Part shown: piece by piece, positions 20,066 through 30,402 of the stretch
Numbering within the stretch: the stretch's first letter is position 1
How the letters are laid out: each line of letters opens with the position of its first letter
Origin: Aggregatibacter aphrophilus ATCC 33389
GTDB lineage: Bacteria > Pseudomonadota > Gammaproteobacteria > Enterobacterales > Pasteurellaceae
Direction of reading: 5' to 3'
Assembly (NCBI RefSeq): GCF_900636915.1
Contig: NZ_LR134327.1
Coordinates: 2,273,154-2,337,153, forward strand
Length of the DNA stretch: 64,000 bases
Made by a program: the position numbers and the translations under genes
Notes under the pieces: generated by a model
Seen by the model: the letters and a program-made list of their open reading frames with translations, nothing else
The model's database searches: none
What the model was told of the DNA's origin: nothing

Positions 20066-20362
20066 CTAACCCATACCGTATTTTTTTAATTTTTTACGCA
20101 AGGTGCCACGGTTGATGCCGAGCATTGTTGCAGCGCGGGTTTGATTGCCGCGAGTATATTGCATAACCATATCCAACATTGGGTGTTCGACTTCTGCCAA
20201 TACCAATTCATACAGATCATTCACATCTTGACCGTCTAATTGGGATAAATAATTTCTTAACGCTTGTTTTACAGAGTCGCGCAATGGTTTGTTGGTTACT
20301 TGAGATTGAGAATTCAGCACTGAAACAGTTAATGCTTCCGCCGGATTACGTTGTTCTAACAT
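20066..20362 (-). CDS. fis: DNA-binding protein Fis
   Basis: Nucleoid-associated factor that bends DNA and controls rRNA, recombination and growth-phase genes. The 98-residue form starts [17 protein letters not shown]. An in-frame ATG four codons upstream exists, but the shorter start matches E. coli and Haemophilus Fis length. Conserved: the helical core [36 protein letters not shown], and the C-terminal helix-turn-helix [20 protein letters not shown]. It follows dusB by about 20 bases, the standard dusB-fis operon. Confidence 0.98.
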   Translation of the reverse strand: MLEQRNPAEALTVSVLNSQSQVTNKPLRDSVKQALRNYLSQLDGQDVNDLYELVLAEVEHPMLDMVMQYTRGNQTRAATMLGINRGTLRKKLKKYGMG

Positions 20363-20382
20363 TTTTCTATCCATTAATTAAA

Positions 20383-21345
20383 TCAAATTAAACTAAAAAA
20401 TCGTTCTAATGCGGCTAATTGTGCCGAAGCAGAAGTTATCGCATTAAAATCTTGTTTAAAAACAGAATCGGGTTGAATGTCCTGTAAATACCAAGCAATA
20501 TGCTTGCGTGCAATTCGGTAGCCTTTTTCTACTCCGTAAAAGCGATGCAATTCACGGATATGCTGCAAAATTACACGACATTTTTCTTCTGAACTTGGTT
20601 CCTGAATAGTCGAATCATGTTCCACTAGCCCAACGACAGATTGAAATAACCAAGGTCGACCCAATGCTCCACGTCCGATCATAATGCCATCAGCGCCCGT
20701 GTAATCGAGCACCGCTTTGGCTTTTTGGGCAGAAGTAATATCGCCGTTAGCAATCACCGGAATGGAAACCTGTTGTTTCACCAATCGAATATGTTCATAT
20801 TCCGCATCGCCTTCAAATTTACAGGCGCGGGTACGACCATGAATGGTTAACGCTTGAATACCACTTTGTTCCGCGATTTTGGCAATTTCTACACAATTTC
20901 GATTTTCCAAATCCCAACCTGTGCGAATTTTTAAGGTTACCGGAACCTCAACAGATTTCACTACAGTCTCAAGAATTTGTCGAACAAGTTGGGGATATTG
21001 TAAAAGTGCGGAGCCCGCCATTTTACGATTCACCTTCTTTGCCGGACAGCCCATATTAATATCAATAATCTGAGCGCCATATTCAACATTCACTTGAGCG
21101 GCTTGCGCCATTTCATCAGGATCTGAACCCGCAATTTGTACGGCATTTATGCCTGCTTCTTGGTGATGAGCCAAGCGCAATTTCGATTTCTCGGTATGCC
21201 ACACATGCGGGTTGGTTGACATCATTTCTGAGAAGGTCAAACCTGCGCCATAAGTTGCACAAATTCGACGAAAAGGTTGATCGGTAATCCCTGCCATGGG
21301 CGCTAGCAAAATGCGATTTTTTAATTGATAAAAACCGATATGCAC
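20383..21345 (-). CDS. dusB: tRNA-dihydrouridine synthase B
   Basis: FMN enzyme reducing a uridine in the tRNA D-loop. The 320-residue TIM-barrel protein begins with the substrate-loop motif [15 protein letters not shown] and has the catalytic Cys in [20 protein letters not shown] near residue 104, then [18 protein letters not shown] and VIANGDITS. Full length. First gene of dusB-fis; the upstream 300 bases hold the promoter region and the prmA terminator. Confidence 0.97.
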   Translation of the reverse strand: MHIGFYQLKNRILLAPMAGITDQPFRRICATYGAGLTFSEMMSTNPHVWHTEKSKLRLAHHQEAGINAVQIAGSDPDEMAQAAQVNVEYGAQIIDINMGCPAKKVNRKMAGSALLQYPQLVRQILETVVKSVEVPVTLKIRTGWDLENRNCVEIAKIAEQSGIQALTIHGRTRACKFEGDAEYEHIRLVKQQVSIPVIANGDITSAQKAKAVLDYTGADGIMIGRGALGRPWLFQSVVGLVEHDSTIQEPSSEEKCRVILQHIRELHRFYGVEKGYRIARKHIAWYLQDIQPDSVFKQDFNAITSASAQLAALERFFSLI

Positions 21346-21576
21346 TCACGACTCCACTACGCTTCAATTACTTAATCAAACTCCCTTGCCAACTGACAAG
21401 GCGTGCTATCATACGCACTTTTAATGCGTTTGGAAAGTGTGTTTTTTATACAATATTGTAAATTTTTTTGATTCATTTAATTTTGTCAAATTTATGCGAA
21501 AAAATAGAAATTACCCCTTGACATTATCCATAAAACTTTTATGGATTTTTATCCATTTCTTGCACGAAAATTAAAA

Positions 21577-21618
21577 AAAAGTGCGGTGGAAAACAAAATA
21601 TTTTTCTACCGCACTTTT
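21577..21618 (-). terminator. USS-pair terminator after prmA
   Basis: AAAAGTGCGGT (21577-21587) and ACCGCACTTTT (21608-21618), extended by AAAA/TTTT pairing inside the loop, lie 22 bases past the prmA stop and are followed on the minus strand by a T run. The remaining gap (21346-21576) has the AT-rich dusB-fis promoter region, with no further gene. Confidence 0.85.
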
Positions 21619-21640
21619 AATTAACTTATTGATAAAACTA

Positions 21641-22525
21641 TCAAGATTTAAGCTTTCCAGTAATCCTGCACCACTCTTCACGCTCAGCCACAGACGCCAA
21701 ATCAAAACTTTTAGCATAAGCATCACACACGGACTGCGCTTGTGTCGCTAAAATACCGGACAGCCCCAACACGCCATTTGGCTTAACTAATTGGCTAATT
21801 ACAGGGTAAAGTTCTTTTAATGGGCCCGCCAAAATATTCGCCACCACCACATCAGCCTTTAAATCAGACGGTTTTTCATCCGACAAAAACAGCTGCAAAC
21901 GATCGGCAACGCCGTTTTGCTCCGCATTATTGCGACTGGCTAAAATCGCTTGCGGATCAATATCAATACCCACCGCACTTTTCGCACCAAGCTTTAATGC
22001 CGCAATGGCAAGGATACCCGAACCACAACCGAAATCGATCACCGTCTTATCTTTTAAATCCAAACTGTCGAGCCATTCCAAGCAAAGGGCAGTTGTCGGG
22101 TGTGTCCCGGTACCAAACGCCAAGCCAGGATCCAACATCACATTGACCGCATTCGGTTCCGGCACTTCACGCCAACTCGGACAAATCCACAGGCGCTTGC
22201 CAAATTGCATTGGATGGAAATTATCCATCCACTCGCGTTCCCAATCTTTGTCTTCGATTTGTTCGATTTTATAGGCGGAATTTTCGTCTAAATGCTTCGC
22301 TTGTTTAAGTGCATCCACGATTACATTCATATCGGTTTCCGCATCAAACAAGGCAATCACATCAGTGTTGCCCCAAAGCCGTGTTTCTCCCGGTAGAGGT
22401 TCAAAAATCGGCGTGTCTTGGCTGTCCATGAAGGTGACGGACACCGATCCGATCTCTTCTAAAAAATCACTGATTTGTTCTGCCTTTTCGTTAGTACTGT
22501 TTAGGCGAATTTGAATCCAAGCCAT
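21641..22525 (-). CDS. prmA: ribosomal protein L11 methyltransferase
   Basis: SAM-dependent enzyme that trimethylates ribosomal protein L11. The 294-residue protein starts [20 protein letters not shown], with the SAM site in [21 protein letters not shown] near residues 160-180 and the motif [29 protein letters not shown] matches the family substrate loop. Last gene of the yhdT-panF-fic-prmA unit, 12 bases after fic. Confidence 0.97.
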   Translation of the reverse strand: MAWIQIRLNSTNEKAEQISDFLEEIGSVSVTFMDSQDTPIFEPLPGETRLWGNTDVIALFDAETDMNVIVDALKQAKHLDENSAYKIEQIEDKDWEREWMDNFHPMQFGKRLWICPSWREVPEPNAVNVMLDPGLAFGTGTHPTTALCLEWLDSLDLKDKTVIDFGCGSGILAIAALKLGAKSAVGIDIDPQAILASRNNAEQNGVADRLQLFLSDEKPSDLKADVVVANILAGPLKELYPVISQLVKPNGVLGLSGILATQAQSVCDAYAKSFDLASVAEREEWCRITGKLKS

Positions 22526-22537
22526 TTGTTTATCCTT

Positions 22538-23098
22538 TTATTCTTTTTCATAACCTTCGTAGTAGTAGGATTGCTCAATGCCTTTAAAAATGATTTCACG
22601 GTTATCAACATCATTCGTTAAATTATTTTGTAGTAAAAAGCGAATTTCCAAATCATTAATTGGACTACGCTCCATCGCTTGTAGGTATAAGGTTTTATCT
22701 ACATTTTGCCAATTAACAACTTTGCCTAAATTTTTCTTTAAGATTAAATCCAACCAAATTCTTGTTGAACGTCCATTGCCTTCCAAAAACGGATGGGCAA
22801 TATTCATTTCAACATATTTATTAATAATCTCCTCAAATGTCGTTTCAGGCATTTGCTCAATTTTGCCCAACGCTTCTTTTAAATACAACGAATTGGCAAA
22901 ACGAAAATTGCCTTTAGAAATATTTTGTTCACGAATCACGCCGGCAAAATCATATAAATCTTGAAATAAATATTGGTGAATTTGTTGTAATCCCCGTGTC
23001 GTTCCTACTTCAATTTGACGAATATCATTCGTTTCAAACAAGCGGTAAGCATTTTCCAAGCTTTTTTGATCTATTTTTTCATGTATTTTACCTGTCAT
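22538..23098 (-). CDS. fic: class III Fic protein (AMP-transferase), NmFic-like
   Basis: Protein adenylyltransferase: moves AMP from ATP to a target hydroxyl. The 186-residue protein carries the intact Fic motif HPFLEGNGR (residues 102-110) followed by STR. Its C-terminal helix has S177-YYY-E181-G, the class III self-inhibition motif SxxxEG. The whole protein reads like Neisseria meningitidis NmFic, whose autoinhibition is relieved by monomerisation and autoAMPylation; DNA gyrase is a reported substrate of class III Fics. The ATG at 23098 is preferred to a GTG two codons upstream; the start overlaps the panF end, and a USS abuts it. No antitoxin gene is needed or seen. Inserted into the usual panF-prmA order. 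Confidence 0.93.
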   Translation of the reverse strand: MTGKIHEKIDQKSLENAYRLFETNDIRQIEVGTTRGLQQIHQYLFQDLYDFAGVIREQNISKGNFRFANSLYLKEALGKIEQMPETTFEEIINKYVEMNIAHPFLEGNGRSTRIWLDLILKKNLGKVVNWQNVDKTLYLQAMERSPINDLEIRFLLQNNLTNDVDNREIIFKGIEQSYYYEGYEKE

Positions 23099-24539
23099 TT
23101 TCACCGCACTTTAAATGGCGCTTCTCGCCAATTTTATTACCAATCAAAAATGCCGCTAAGCCAAATACTAACGCCGGTGCAATTGGATTGAAGCCCAAGA
23201 GTTTAATGCCAAATTGGGTGAGTAAAATAAAAGAGATTAAACCGACCAACATGGAGCTTATCGCGCCGTAAGCATTGGCTTTATCCCAGTACAGTCCTAA
23301 TACGATAACCCATAGAAACGCAGCTTCCAAACCACCAAAGGCGAAGAGATTCAACCAAATGATCATATCCGGCGGATTGAGAGAAGCGAAAATCAAAAGT
23401 GCGGTCAAAATTAATGTAATTACTGAAGAGATTCGACCAATACGTTTTTGGTTTTGTACTGCCTGCGGTTTTGCTGCCAAATACAAGTCCTTCACAAAAA
23501 TGGAGGAAGATTGGATCAGCTGAGCATCCACCGTGGACATAATCGCTGACATCGGCGCCGCAAGGAAAATCCCCGCCACAATCGGCGGCAACACTTGCAA
23601 CATCAGGCTTGGAATCACTTTATCCGACACCGTTAAATCCGGCACGATAGCGCGCCCCAATGCGCCTGCCAAGTGCATACCTAACATAACCACCGTTAAT
23701 ACGATAGTGCCAATAAACATACCGCTGTGCAAAGCTTTGCTGTCTTTAAACGCCATGCAACGCACTGCCGTGTGCGGTAAACCGACCACACCGAAGCAAA
23801 CCAAAATCCAGAAAGACGCCATAAATTGGAAATCCAGCATCTCATTCGGTCCGTACGGACTGACGAGACTTGGGTTAATTTCAGCTAATTTCTTGACCGC
23901 ACTTTCCACGCCGCCTACCTGATAAATCACGCCGATCAAAAGAACAATCGTGCCTAGAATCATCACGGTACCTTGAATAGTGTCTGTCAACACCACTGCG
24001 CGGAAACCACCGATGAAGGTATAAATCCCCACGGTTAAGGCGAAAATCAGCAGGGCTTGGGTGTAAGGAATGCCGATGGTGGTTTCCAACAAACGGGCAC
24101 CACCGATAAATTGTACGGTCATCGCCGCAAAGAAGGCGATCAACAATGCGATACAGGCAATCCACACCAAATATTTATTTTTATAGCGATAAAGCAATAA
24201 ATCATTGATCGTCAACGCATTAGTTTCACGGGAAAGTAAGGCAAATTTTTTCCCTAAGGCGCCGAGTGCCAACCACACTGCCGGCACTTGGATCATAGCA
24301 AGCAAGACCCAGCCTAATCCGTATTTATACGCCGCGCCGGGGCCGCCGATAAAGGAACTGGCGCTGGCATAAGTAGAGGCAGTCGTCATGGCGAGCACGA
24401 AGCCCGTCATAGAACGGTTGCCCACATAATATTCGGAAAGAAAATCACCGTCTCTTTGACGTTTCACATAAGCATAAATAGCCGCCCCGAATACAAATGC
24501 CAAATAAATGACGAGCGGAAAAATAATCCCTAGGTTCAT
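23088..24539 (-). CDS. panF: sodium/pantothenate symporter
   Basis: Inner-membrane SSS-family importer supplying pantothenate for coenzyme A. The 483-residue protein has about 13 hydrophobic helices, with the SSS signatures [34 protein letters not shown] and [20 protein letters not shown]. The start overlaps the yhdT stop by 4 bases, and its 3' end overlaps fic. Unlike H. influenzae and E. coli, where panF is followed directly by prmA, fic intervenes here. Confidence 0.96.
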   Translation of the reverse strand: MNLGIIFPLVIYLAFVFGAAIYAYVKRQRDGDFLSEYYVGNRSMTGFVLAMTTASTYASASSFIGGPGAAYKYGLGWVLLAMIQVPAVWLALGALGKKFALLSRETNALTINDLLLYRYKNKYLVWIACIALLIAFFAAMTVQFIGGARLLETTIGIPYTQALLIFALTVGIYTFIGGFRAVVLTDTIQGTVMILGTIVLLIGVIYQVGGVESAVKKLAEINPSLVSPYGPNEMLDFQFMASFWILVCFGVVGLPHTAVRCMAFKDSKALHSGMFIGTIVLTVVMLGMHLAGALGRAIVPDLTVSDKVIPSLMLQVLPPIVAGIFLAAPMSAIMSTVDAQLIQSSSIFVKDLYLAAKPQAVQNQKRIGRISSVITLILTALLIFASLNPPDMIIWLNLFAFGGLEAAFLWVIVLGLYWDKANAYGAISSMLVGLISFILLTQFGIKLLGFNPIAPALVFGLAAFLIGNKIGEKRHLKCGENDR

Positions 24540-24811
24540 TGATGACGCTCCATTGTCATATCTTGATTTTTCTGTTCCACATCCAGTGGAATATCCTGAA
24601 ACATAATTTTAATCAGCCAATATGCCACCACAATAAAGAGAATAGGTAGATAAATACAGGCGAGTTCAAACCACAGCGGAAAACCGATTGGCCCTTGTGT
24701 GCCTTTTGGTAAATAGGCGCATAAGCACCAACCAATAACATAAAGGATGGTTAAACCCAATGTCCAACGGGCTTCCTTAGCCGCTTGCCGATAGCGTTGT
24801 TGTAACTTCAT
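24536..24811 (-). CDS. yhdT: YhdT family membrane protein (DUF997)
   Basis: A 91-residue protein with two hydrophobic helices (LGLTILYVIGWCLCAYL and YLPILFIVVAYWLIKIMF) and charged ends, the YhdT family that always accompanies panF and probably forms a small subunit or partner of the symporter (inference from context). It lies 23 bases downstream of the Slam-like gene. In E. coli accBC lies upstream of yhdT; here it is absent. Confidence 0.93.
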   Translation of the reverse strand: MKLQQRYRQAAKEARWTLGLTILYVIGWCLCAYLPKGTQGPIGFPLWFELACIYLPILFIVVAYWLIKIMFQDIPLDVEQKNQDMTMERHQ

Positions 24812-24834
24812 GATATGTTTGCCTTAATCCATGA

Positions 24835-26274
24835 TTAAAAGGTTTTGCTCATTTCTAAATAAATCCGATTTTTATCATAACGATAAAATGGGTGATTACT
24901 GTCGTTTTTTTGATACGACCAAGTTAATTTAGGAGTGATGCCCAAAAAGTATAGGTTACGATGCCATACGGTAAGTCCGGCTTGATATTCGTTGTTTTTT
25001 TGGCGAATGCTAAAGAAATCAATGTTGTTATAAGTTCGTCTAGCATAGGCAAGGGAAATACGGGTAGAAATGCCCAATGGCCATTCCTGTACCCAGCCCA
25101 AACGAAGATTTTTACGCTGATAGGCGTTATCGCTATCACGGGTATTTTCGCGGTTGTAATCCACACCGGCAAACCAATATTGCCCGCTGTAAGGCAGGAA
25201 TAACAAGGTGTTTGACCACAAATAATTATTGCCGTTTAAATGCTTTCGCTTTACATAACGCTGTTCACCATACTCAAGTGCGGTGGAAATTTGCCACATT
25301 TTATGGAACCAATAGCTTAACTCAAAACGGACGCCGGAGTTTTTGGAAAATTGCTTCATAGCATCACTACCGGAAGATCCGCCGGAATACCAACGACGTT
25401 CGGTGAAAGGCAACAACGCCACTTCGGTATTTGCCGTTTGATAGCCCAAGCCCGCCCCGACACGTGCATTGAATTCGTTATATTTCTTGTTATCCCAATA
25501 ATATTTGCCTTGTCCGTCCCAAATAAACTTGGCGAAGATATTTTTTGGCAGCGACCATTTTTTTTCACTACCGAGATAATAAGAAAGTCCGTGGGCCGAT
25601 TCGCGCTGCCACGCCTGCCAGCCACCGATACGTGTACCCGCTTTTGGTGCATTATTGACGTTCGATTCATTTAAAAAACTAATACCGCCGCTGATTCTCC
25701 ATTGATCACGTTGGTTGATCGCCGTTAAATACTGATCGATCACATGCTGCGATTGCCCATCATTCACTTCCGCACGGAGTTTTTGAAACTGATCTTTTGC
25801 CGCTTCGTTATCATTATTTAAAAACAATACGTGTGCTAATTGATAACGTAGAGGCAAAATATCGGGACGTTGTGCAAACAAGGTGCGATATTCCTGCACC
25901 GCACGGGAATAATTCCCTTGTTTTGTTGCAATAATGGCCTCCGCCCAAGCTAACAAAAATGGATCCTGCTGCGGCAGATTTTGGTATAACGGCAACAGCA
26001 ATTCCACCGCTTCCGTATTATTCTGCAGCACCGCCGGAATCAACCCGCGAATAATTAAATCCGGTCGTTTTGCCAGTTCTTTTTTGGTAATAGATAGGAT
26101 GTGTTTGTTATCTGCCGTCTTTTCCACCTGCAATGGCTGCGGTAATTGCGGTTCAGCGATTTGAATACGTTCTTCGGGCAAGTTATTTTTAGGCTGTGCC
26201 ACCTTTTCTTCAGCTGCGGCTGTCGCCGTCAAAGTCAAGACGGCCAAAAATAAAGCATGATGTGTTAGTTTCAT
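24835..26274 (-). CDS. Slam-like outer-membrane surface lipoprotein translocator (TPR + DUF560 barrel)
   Basis: Slam proteins sit in the outer membrane and carry lipoproteins to the cell surface. The 479-residue protein has a signal peptide (ALFLAVLTLTATAAAEE), an N-terminal helical TPR-like region (residues about 60-190, including QGNYSRAVQEYRTLFAQRPD and LRYQLAHVLFLNNDNEAAKD), and a C-terminal beta-barrel rich in aromatic residues (FLNESNVNNAPK start, terminal YLEMSKTF ending in Phe). FLNESNVNNAP is the usual start of the DUF560 barrel. No candidate surface lipoprotein (TbpB, HpuA or similar) is next to it. It lies directly upstream of yhdT-panF in the same direction. Confidence 0.88.
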   Translation of the reverse strand: MKLTHHALFLAVLTLTATAAAEEKVAQPKNNLPEERIQIAEPQLPQPLQVEKTADNKHILSITKKELAKRPDLIIRGLIPAVLQNNTEAVELLLPLYQNLPQQDPFLLAWAEAIIATKQGNYSRAVQEYRTLFAQRPDILPLRYQLAHVLFLNNDNEAAKDQFQKLRAEVNDGQSQHVIDQYLTAINQRDQWRISGGISFLNESNVNNAPKAGTRIGGWQAWQRESAHGLSYYLGSEKKWSLPKNIFAKFIWDGQGKYYWDNKKYNEFNARVGAGLGYQTANTEVALLPFTERRWYSGGSSGSDAMKQFSKNSGVRFELSYWFHKMWQISTALEYGEQRYVKRKHLNGNNYLWSNTLLFLPYSGQYWFAGVDYNRENTRDSDNAYQRKNLRLGWVQEWPLGISTRISLAYARRTYNNIDFFSIRQKNNEYQAGLTVWHRNLYFLGITPKLTWSYQKNDSNHPFYRYDKNRIYLEMSKTF

Positions 26275-26409
26275 GATTGGGTTATCTAAATTAAGGAATA
26301 AAAAATTGCCATTACGGCAAACAAGAACACGGGCGATTCTAGCACGATTTTAAGGTTCGGAAAAATTATCATGGATAATATGGTGTTGAAAGTAAGGAAA
26401 AAACGGATT

Positions 26410-27201
26410 TCACACAAATTTTGTTATGCTGTTTTGCCAAAGGGTATTGGCAATGACATCCGCAGGCTCATGTCTTAACTCACATAAAACGCGAAACACC
26501 TGCGCCACGCGTTCCGGGCGATTTGGCTGCCCTTGAAAACCAAACACCGGCATATCAGGCGAATCCGTTTCCAACAGCAACGCGTTTAAAGGCAATTTGG
26601 CGATGGTTTGACGGGTTTTATTGGCGCGTTCATAGGTAATCGTGCCACCCACACCAATGTGATACCCCAAATCCACAAAACGTTTTGCCTGATCATAACT
26701 GCCTGCAAAACCATGTACGACACCACGTTTCGGCACATCAATGCGTTTAAGAAAAGAAAACAATTGATCGTGCGACTTACGGGAATGCATATTCACCGGC
26801 AAATCGTGTTTTTTCGCCAAATACAGTTGTGCTTCAAAAAAATCACATTGCTTGCGCCATAATGGCTCGCTTAACAATTCCGGTACGGCACGCTCCAAGC
26901 CGATTTCCGCTACTGCCGTGCAATTTGCCGAACGCGTTGCCAATGCCTGCTCCAATAACGCCAAATCCTGTACTTGGTGTTCTTTGATATACAACGGATG
27001 TAGCCCCAAGCCGTAATACAATTGTTCAGGATAAAGTGCGGTCATTTTTTCAATCGTTTTAAAATCACGTTGCAATACCGCCACAATCAGCATTTTTTGT
27101 ACCCCTACCGCCTGTGCATTTTGCATAAGCAGATCCAACGGCTCACCGGTGGCTTGCTGCAAATAATCGAGGTGGGTATGCGTGTCGAAAAAGGAATACA
27201 T
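26410..27201 (-). CDS. TatD-family metal-dependent hydrolase (YjjV type)
   Basis: TIM-barrel metallohydrolase, probable DNase/phosphoesterase. The 263-residue protein begins MYSFFDTHTHLDYL with the HxH metal ligands. Other ligand segments are VAEIGLE, PVNMHSRKSH, GVVHGFAGS and LLLETDSPD. Resembles HI0081 and E. coli YjjV more than TatD itself. It stands alone, 43 bases downstream of ppiB and separated from it by a hairpin. Confidence 0.9.
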   Translation of the reverse strand: MYSFFDTHTHLDYLQQATGEPLDLLMQNAQAVGVQKMLIVAVLQRDFKTIEKMTALYPEQLYYGLGLHPLYIKEHQVQDLALLEQALATRSANCTAVAEIGLERAVPELLSEPLWRKQCDFFEAQLYLAKKHDLPVNMHSRKSHDQLFSFLKRIDVPKRGVVHGFAGSYDQAKRFVDLGYHIGVGGTITYERANKTRQTIAKLPLNALLLETDSPDMPVFGFQGQPNRPERVAQVFRVLCELRHEPADVIANTLWQNSITKFV

Positions 27202-27215
27202 ATCAATCTAAAAAA

Positions 27216-27238
27216 TCAGGCAACTCAATGAGTTGCCT
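27216..27238 (-). terminator. terminator of ppiB
   Basis: AGGCAACTCAATGAGTTGCCT is a near-perfect palindrome (27218-27238); on the minus strand it is followed by GATTTTTTAG, right after the ppiB stop. Confidence 0.88.
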
Positions 27239-27244
27239 ATATTA

Positions 27245-27757
27245 TTATTCGTCAATGGTAACAGATGTAATCACCACATCGTCATTCGGCACGTCTTGGT
27301 GGAAGCCTTTGTTGCCGGTTTTCACACCTTTGATTTTATCCACAACGTCCATGCCTTCAACGACTTCGCCGAATACTGCATAGCCCCATTCTTGTACCAC
27401 TTCACGACCATGCAATTCTTTCGCACGATAATCCAAGAAAGTGTTATCGGCAACGTTAATAAAGAATTGCGCCGTCGCCGAATGCGGATCGGAAGTACGC
27501 GCCATAGCAATGGTGCCACGTTTGTTGCTTAAACGGTTGTTAGCTTCATTTTTAATCGGCGCGTTAGTGGCTTTTTCGCGCATACCGCTTTCCATGCCGC
27601 CGCCCTGAATCATAAAACCGTCAATCACACGGTGGAAAATTGTGTTATCATAAAAGCCGTTTTTACAATAAGTTAAGAAGTTTTCCGCCGTTACCGGTGC
27701 TTTTTCGTGATTTAAGGCAATTTTAATGTCGCCAAAATTGGTGTGTAGTGTAATCAT
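27245..27757 (-). CDS. ppiB: peptidyl-prolyl cis-trans isomerase B (cyclophilin)
   Basis: Cytoplasmic cyclophilin catalysing prolyl isomerisation. The 170-residue protein starts [15 protein letters not shown], and the active-site elements [31 protein letters not shown] and [16 protein letters not shown] are intact. A longer in-frame start 27 codons upstream is rejected because AGGAAAA precedes the internal ATG and the extension has no homology. Divergent from cysS, the arrangement also found in E. coli. Confidence 0.97.
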   Translation of the reverse strand: MITLHTNFGDIKIALNHEKAPVTAENFLTYCKNGFYDNTIFHRVIDGFMIQGGGMESGMREKATNAPIKNEANNRLSNKRGTIAMARTSDPHSATAQFFINVADNTFLDYRAKELHGREVVQEWGYAVFGEVVEGMDVVDKIKGVKTGNKGFHQDVPNDDVVITSVTIDE

Positions 27758-27856
27758 TGTACTTTTCCTATACGAATTAAAGAGCGTCATTATTTCACAA
27801 TCCGCCCCAAATCGCCACAAAGTGCGGTGCGTTTTCAAAAAGATTTGGATCCTAAT

Positions 27857-29236
27857 ATGTTAAAACTTTTCAATACCCTCACCCGCGAAAAAGAAATTTT
27901 TAAACCGATTCACGCAGGCAAAATCGGCATGTATGTTTGCGGTGTCACCGTTTACGATCTCTGCCATATCGGGCACGGACGAACCTTTGTTTGTTTCGAT
28001 GTCATAGCCCGTTATTTACGCTATTTAGGCTACGATTTAACCTATGTACGCAACATCACTGACGTGGATGACAAAATCATTAAACGCGCGTTGGAAAACA
28101 AAGAAACCTGTGATCAATTGGTGGATCGCATGGTCGTGGAAATGTATAAAGATTTTGATTCCCTGAACATTTTGCGTCCTGACTTTGAGCCACGCGCAAC
28201 CCATCACATTCCTGAAATTATTGCTATTGTAGAAAAACTGATTCAACGCGGACATGCTTATGTAGCGGACAACGGCGATGTGATGTTTGATGTGGAAAGC
28301 TTCAAAGAATACGGCAAATTATCCCGCCAAGATTTAGAACAATTACAAGCGGGCGCACGTATTGAAATCAATGAAATCAAGAAAAATCCAATGGATTTCG
28401 TGTTGTGGAAAATGTCCAAACCAAACGAACCAAGCTGGGATTCGCCTTGGGGCAAAGGCCGTCCGGGCTGGCACATTGAATGTTCCGCCATGAACAGCAA
28501 ACAACTTGGCGAACATTTTGACATTCACGGTGGTGGCTCCGACCTGATGTTCCCACACCACGAAAATGAAATCGCTCAATCTTGCTGCGCTCACGGTAAC
28601 CAGTATGTGAACTACTGGCTGCATTCAGGCATGATCATGGTAAATAAAGAAAAAATGTCGAAATCCCTCGGCAACTTCTTCACGATTCGCGATGTATTAA
28701 GCCACTACGATGCGGAAAGCGTACGTTACTTCCTACTCACCGCTCATTACCGCAGTCAATTAAATTACAGCGAAGAAAATCTCAATCTGGCTCATGGCGC
28801 ATTGGAACGCCTTTACACCGCATTACGCGGCATTGATAAAAGTGCGGTGGCTTTTGGCGGTGAAAATTTTGTGGACGCCTTCCGCGATGCGATGGACGAT
28901 GATTTCAATACGCCAAATGCCCTTTCTGTGCTATTTGAAATGGCGCGCGAATTGAACAAACTGAAAACCGAAGACATGGCCAAAGCCAACGGACTTGCGG
29001 CTCGTTTACGCGAACTTGCCGGCATTCTTGGTTTGCTTCAGCTTGATCCGGAACAATTTCTACAAGCCGGTTCCGATGACGACGAAGTCGCAAAAATTGA
29101 AGGACTTATCAAACAACGCAACGAAGCCCGCGCCGCCAAAGACTGGCCAGCTGCAGATGCAGCGCGCAACGCCTTAACGGAAATGGGTATTGTGTTAGAA
29201 GATGGCCCGAACGGCACAACTTGGCGGAAACAATAA
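27857..29236 (+). CDS. cysS: cysteinyl-tRNA synthetase
   Basis: Class I aminoacyl-tRNA synthetase charging tRNA-Cys. The 459-residue protein starts [18 protein letters not shown], with the zinc Cys/HIGH region in [18 protein letters not shown] and the KMSKS loop as [12 protein letters not shown]. Zinc ligands continue in GWHIECSAM and [12 protein letters not shown]. The ATG at 27857 matches orthologs; ten extra in-frame codons upstream lie in the promoter region. A USS (AAAGTGCGGTGG) is inside the coding sequence near 28840. Confidence 0.98.
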   Translation: MLKLFNTLTREKEIFKPIHAGKIGMYVCGVTVYDLCHIGHGRTFVCFDVIARYLRYLGYDLTYVRNITDVDDKIIKRALENKETCDQLVDRMVVEMYKDFDSLNILRPDFEPRATHHIPEIIAIVEKLIQRGHAYVADNGDVMFDVESFKEYGKLSRQDLEQLQAGARIEINEIKKNPMDFVLWKMSKPNEPSWDSPWGKGRPGWHIECSAMNSKQLGEHFDIHGGGSDLMFPHHENEIAQSCCAHGNQYVNYWLHSGMIMVNKEKMSKSLGNFFTIRDVLSHYDAESVRYFLLTAHYRSQLNYSEENLNLAHGALERLYTALRGIDKSAVAFGGENFVDAFRDAMDDDFNTPNALSVLFEMARELNKLKTEDMAKANGLAARLRELAGILGLLQLDPEQFLQAGSDDDEVAKIEGLIKQRNEARAAKDWPAADAARNALTEMGIVLEDGPNGTTWRKQ

Positions 29237-29255
29237 GAACACAAGTTAAAAAACA

Positions 29256-29286
29256 AAAAGGAAAGTGAATCACTCACTTTCCTTTT
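29256..29286 (+). terminator. terminator of cysS
   Basis: AAAAGGAAAGTGA and TCACTTTCCTTTT form a perfect 13-bp stem with a 5-base loop followed by TTAT. Confidence 0.92.
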
Positions 29287-29304
29287 TTATTATTGAGCGC
29301 CATA

Positions 29305-29368
29305 AAGTGCGGTTGTTTCTAGCAACGTTTTTCACCTTGAAAAATACCTGTGAAAACGACCGCACTTT
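29305..29368 (-). terminator. inverted USS pair between cysS and lipA
   Basis: AAAGTGCGGT near 29306 and ACCGCACTTT near 29360 are complementary over the USS core. Partial extension (GTTGTTTC / GAAAACGAC) gives a long stem-loop just past the lipA stop; a probable bidirectional or lipA terminator. Confidence 0.6.
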
Positions 29369-29373
29369 TCAGA

Positions 29374-30336
29374 TTATTTCACTAATCCACCGCTCGCTTG
29401 TAAATCGGCGTGGTAGGAAGAACGTACGAACGGACCGCAAGCCGCATGTTCAAAGCCCATAGCTTGTGCTTTTTCGCGGAACATATCAAATTCTGCAGGC
29501 GGCACATAACGCGCTACCGGTAAATGGTGACGGCTTGGTTGTAAATATTGACCGACAGTGAGCATTGTCACACCGTGATCACGCAAATCCTGCATAACTT
29601 CCAAGATTTCTTCGTTGGTTTCGCCTAAGCCCACCATTAATCCTGATTTGGTCGGAATATTCGGGAACATCGCTTTAAATTCTTTCAGCAAGCGCAACGA
29701 CCATTGATAATCTGCGCCCGGACGAATTTCACGATATAAACGTGGCACATTTTCCAAGTTGTGGTTAAACACATCCGGCGGATTGTCTTTTAATTTTTCC
29801 AACGCCAATTCAATGCGTCCACGGAAATCCGGCACCAAAATCTCAATTTTAATATTCGGATTTAACGCACGAATTTCTCGCACACAATCGGCAAAATGCC
29901 CGGCACCGCGATCAGGTAAGTCGTCACGGTCAACGGAAGTAATAACCACATAACGTAACTTCATATCCTGAATGGTTTCTGCCAATTGACGCGGCTCATC
30001 CGGATTCGGTGCAAGCGGTTTGCCGTGTGCGACGTCACAGAACGGACAACGACGGGTACAAATCGCCCCAAGAATCATAAAGGTTGCCGTACCGTGATTA
30101 AAACATTCGTGCAGGTTCGGACAAGAGGCTTCTTCGCATACAGAATGCAATCCGTGACGACGCATACCGGATTTAATACTTTGAATTCGCGCTCCGTTGG
30201 CGGGAATTTTGATTTTCATCCATTCCGGTTTTTTAAGTAATTCCTGTTCAGGATCGATATTTTTTACCGGAATAATAGACGTTTTCGCGGCGTCACGATA
30301 TTTAACGCCACGCTCCATCTTAAAAGGTGTTCCCAT
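29374..30336 (-). CDS. lipA: lipoyl synthase
   Basis: Radical SAM enzyme that inserts two sulfur atoms into octanoyl groups on lipoyl domains. The 320-residue protein has the auxiliary cluster motif [12 protein letters not shown] and the radical SAM motif CTRRCPFC, plus [11 protein letters not shown] and the C-terminal FVRSSYHAD with the conserved Arg-Ser-Ser-Tyr. Next to lipB on the same strand, the usual lipBA pair, about 65 bases apart. Confidence 0.98.
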   Translation of the reverse strand: MGTPFKMERGVKYRDAAKTSIIPVKNIDPEQELLKKPEWMKIKIPANGARIQSIKSGMRRHGLHSVCEEASCPNLHECFNHGTATFMILGAICTRRCPFCDVAHGKPLAPNPDEPRQLAETIQDMKLRYVVITSVDRDDLPDRGAGHFADCVREIRALNPNIKIEILVPDFRGRIELALEKLKDNPPDVFNHNLENVPRLYREIRPGADYQWSLRLLKEFKAMFPNIPTKSGLMVGLGETNEEILEVMQDLRDHGVTMLTVGQYLQPSRHHLPVARYVPPAEFDMFREKAQAMGFEHAACGPFVRSSYHADLQASGGLVK

Positions 30337-30402
30337 TGAAATTCCTTATGTAGCGAGTAAATGGCAAGGGTAACGAGATTAAACTGTGATTAACTGAGAG
30401 TG

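Noticed and set aside
22538..23104. Fic as a toxin with an adjacent antitoxin
   Set aside because: The inhibitory SxxxEG helix is inside the protein (class III), and no small partner gene is next to it.
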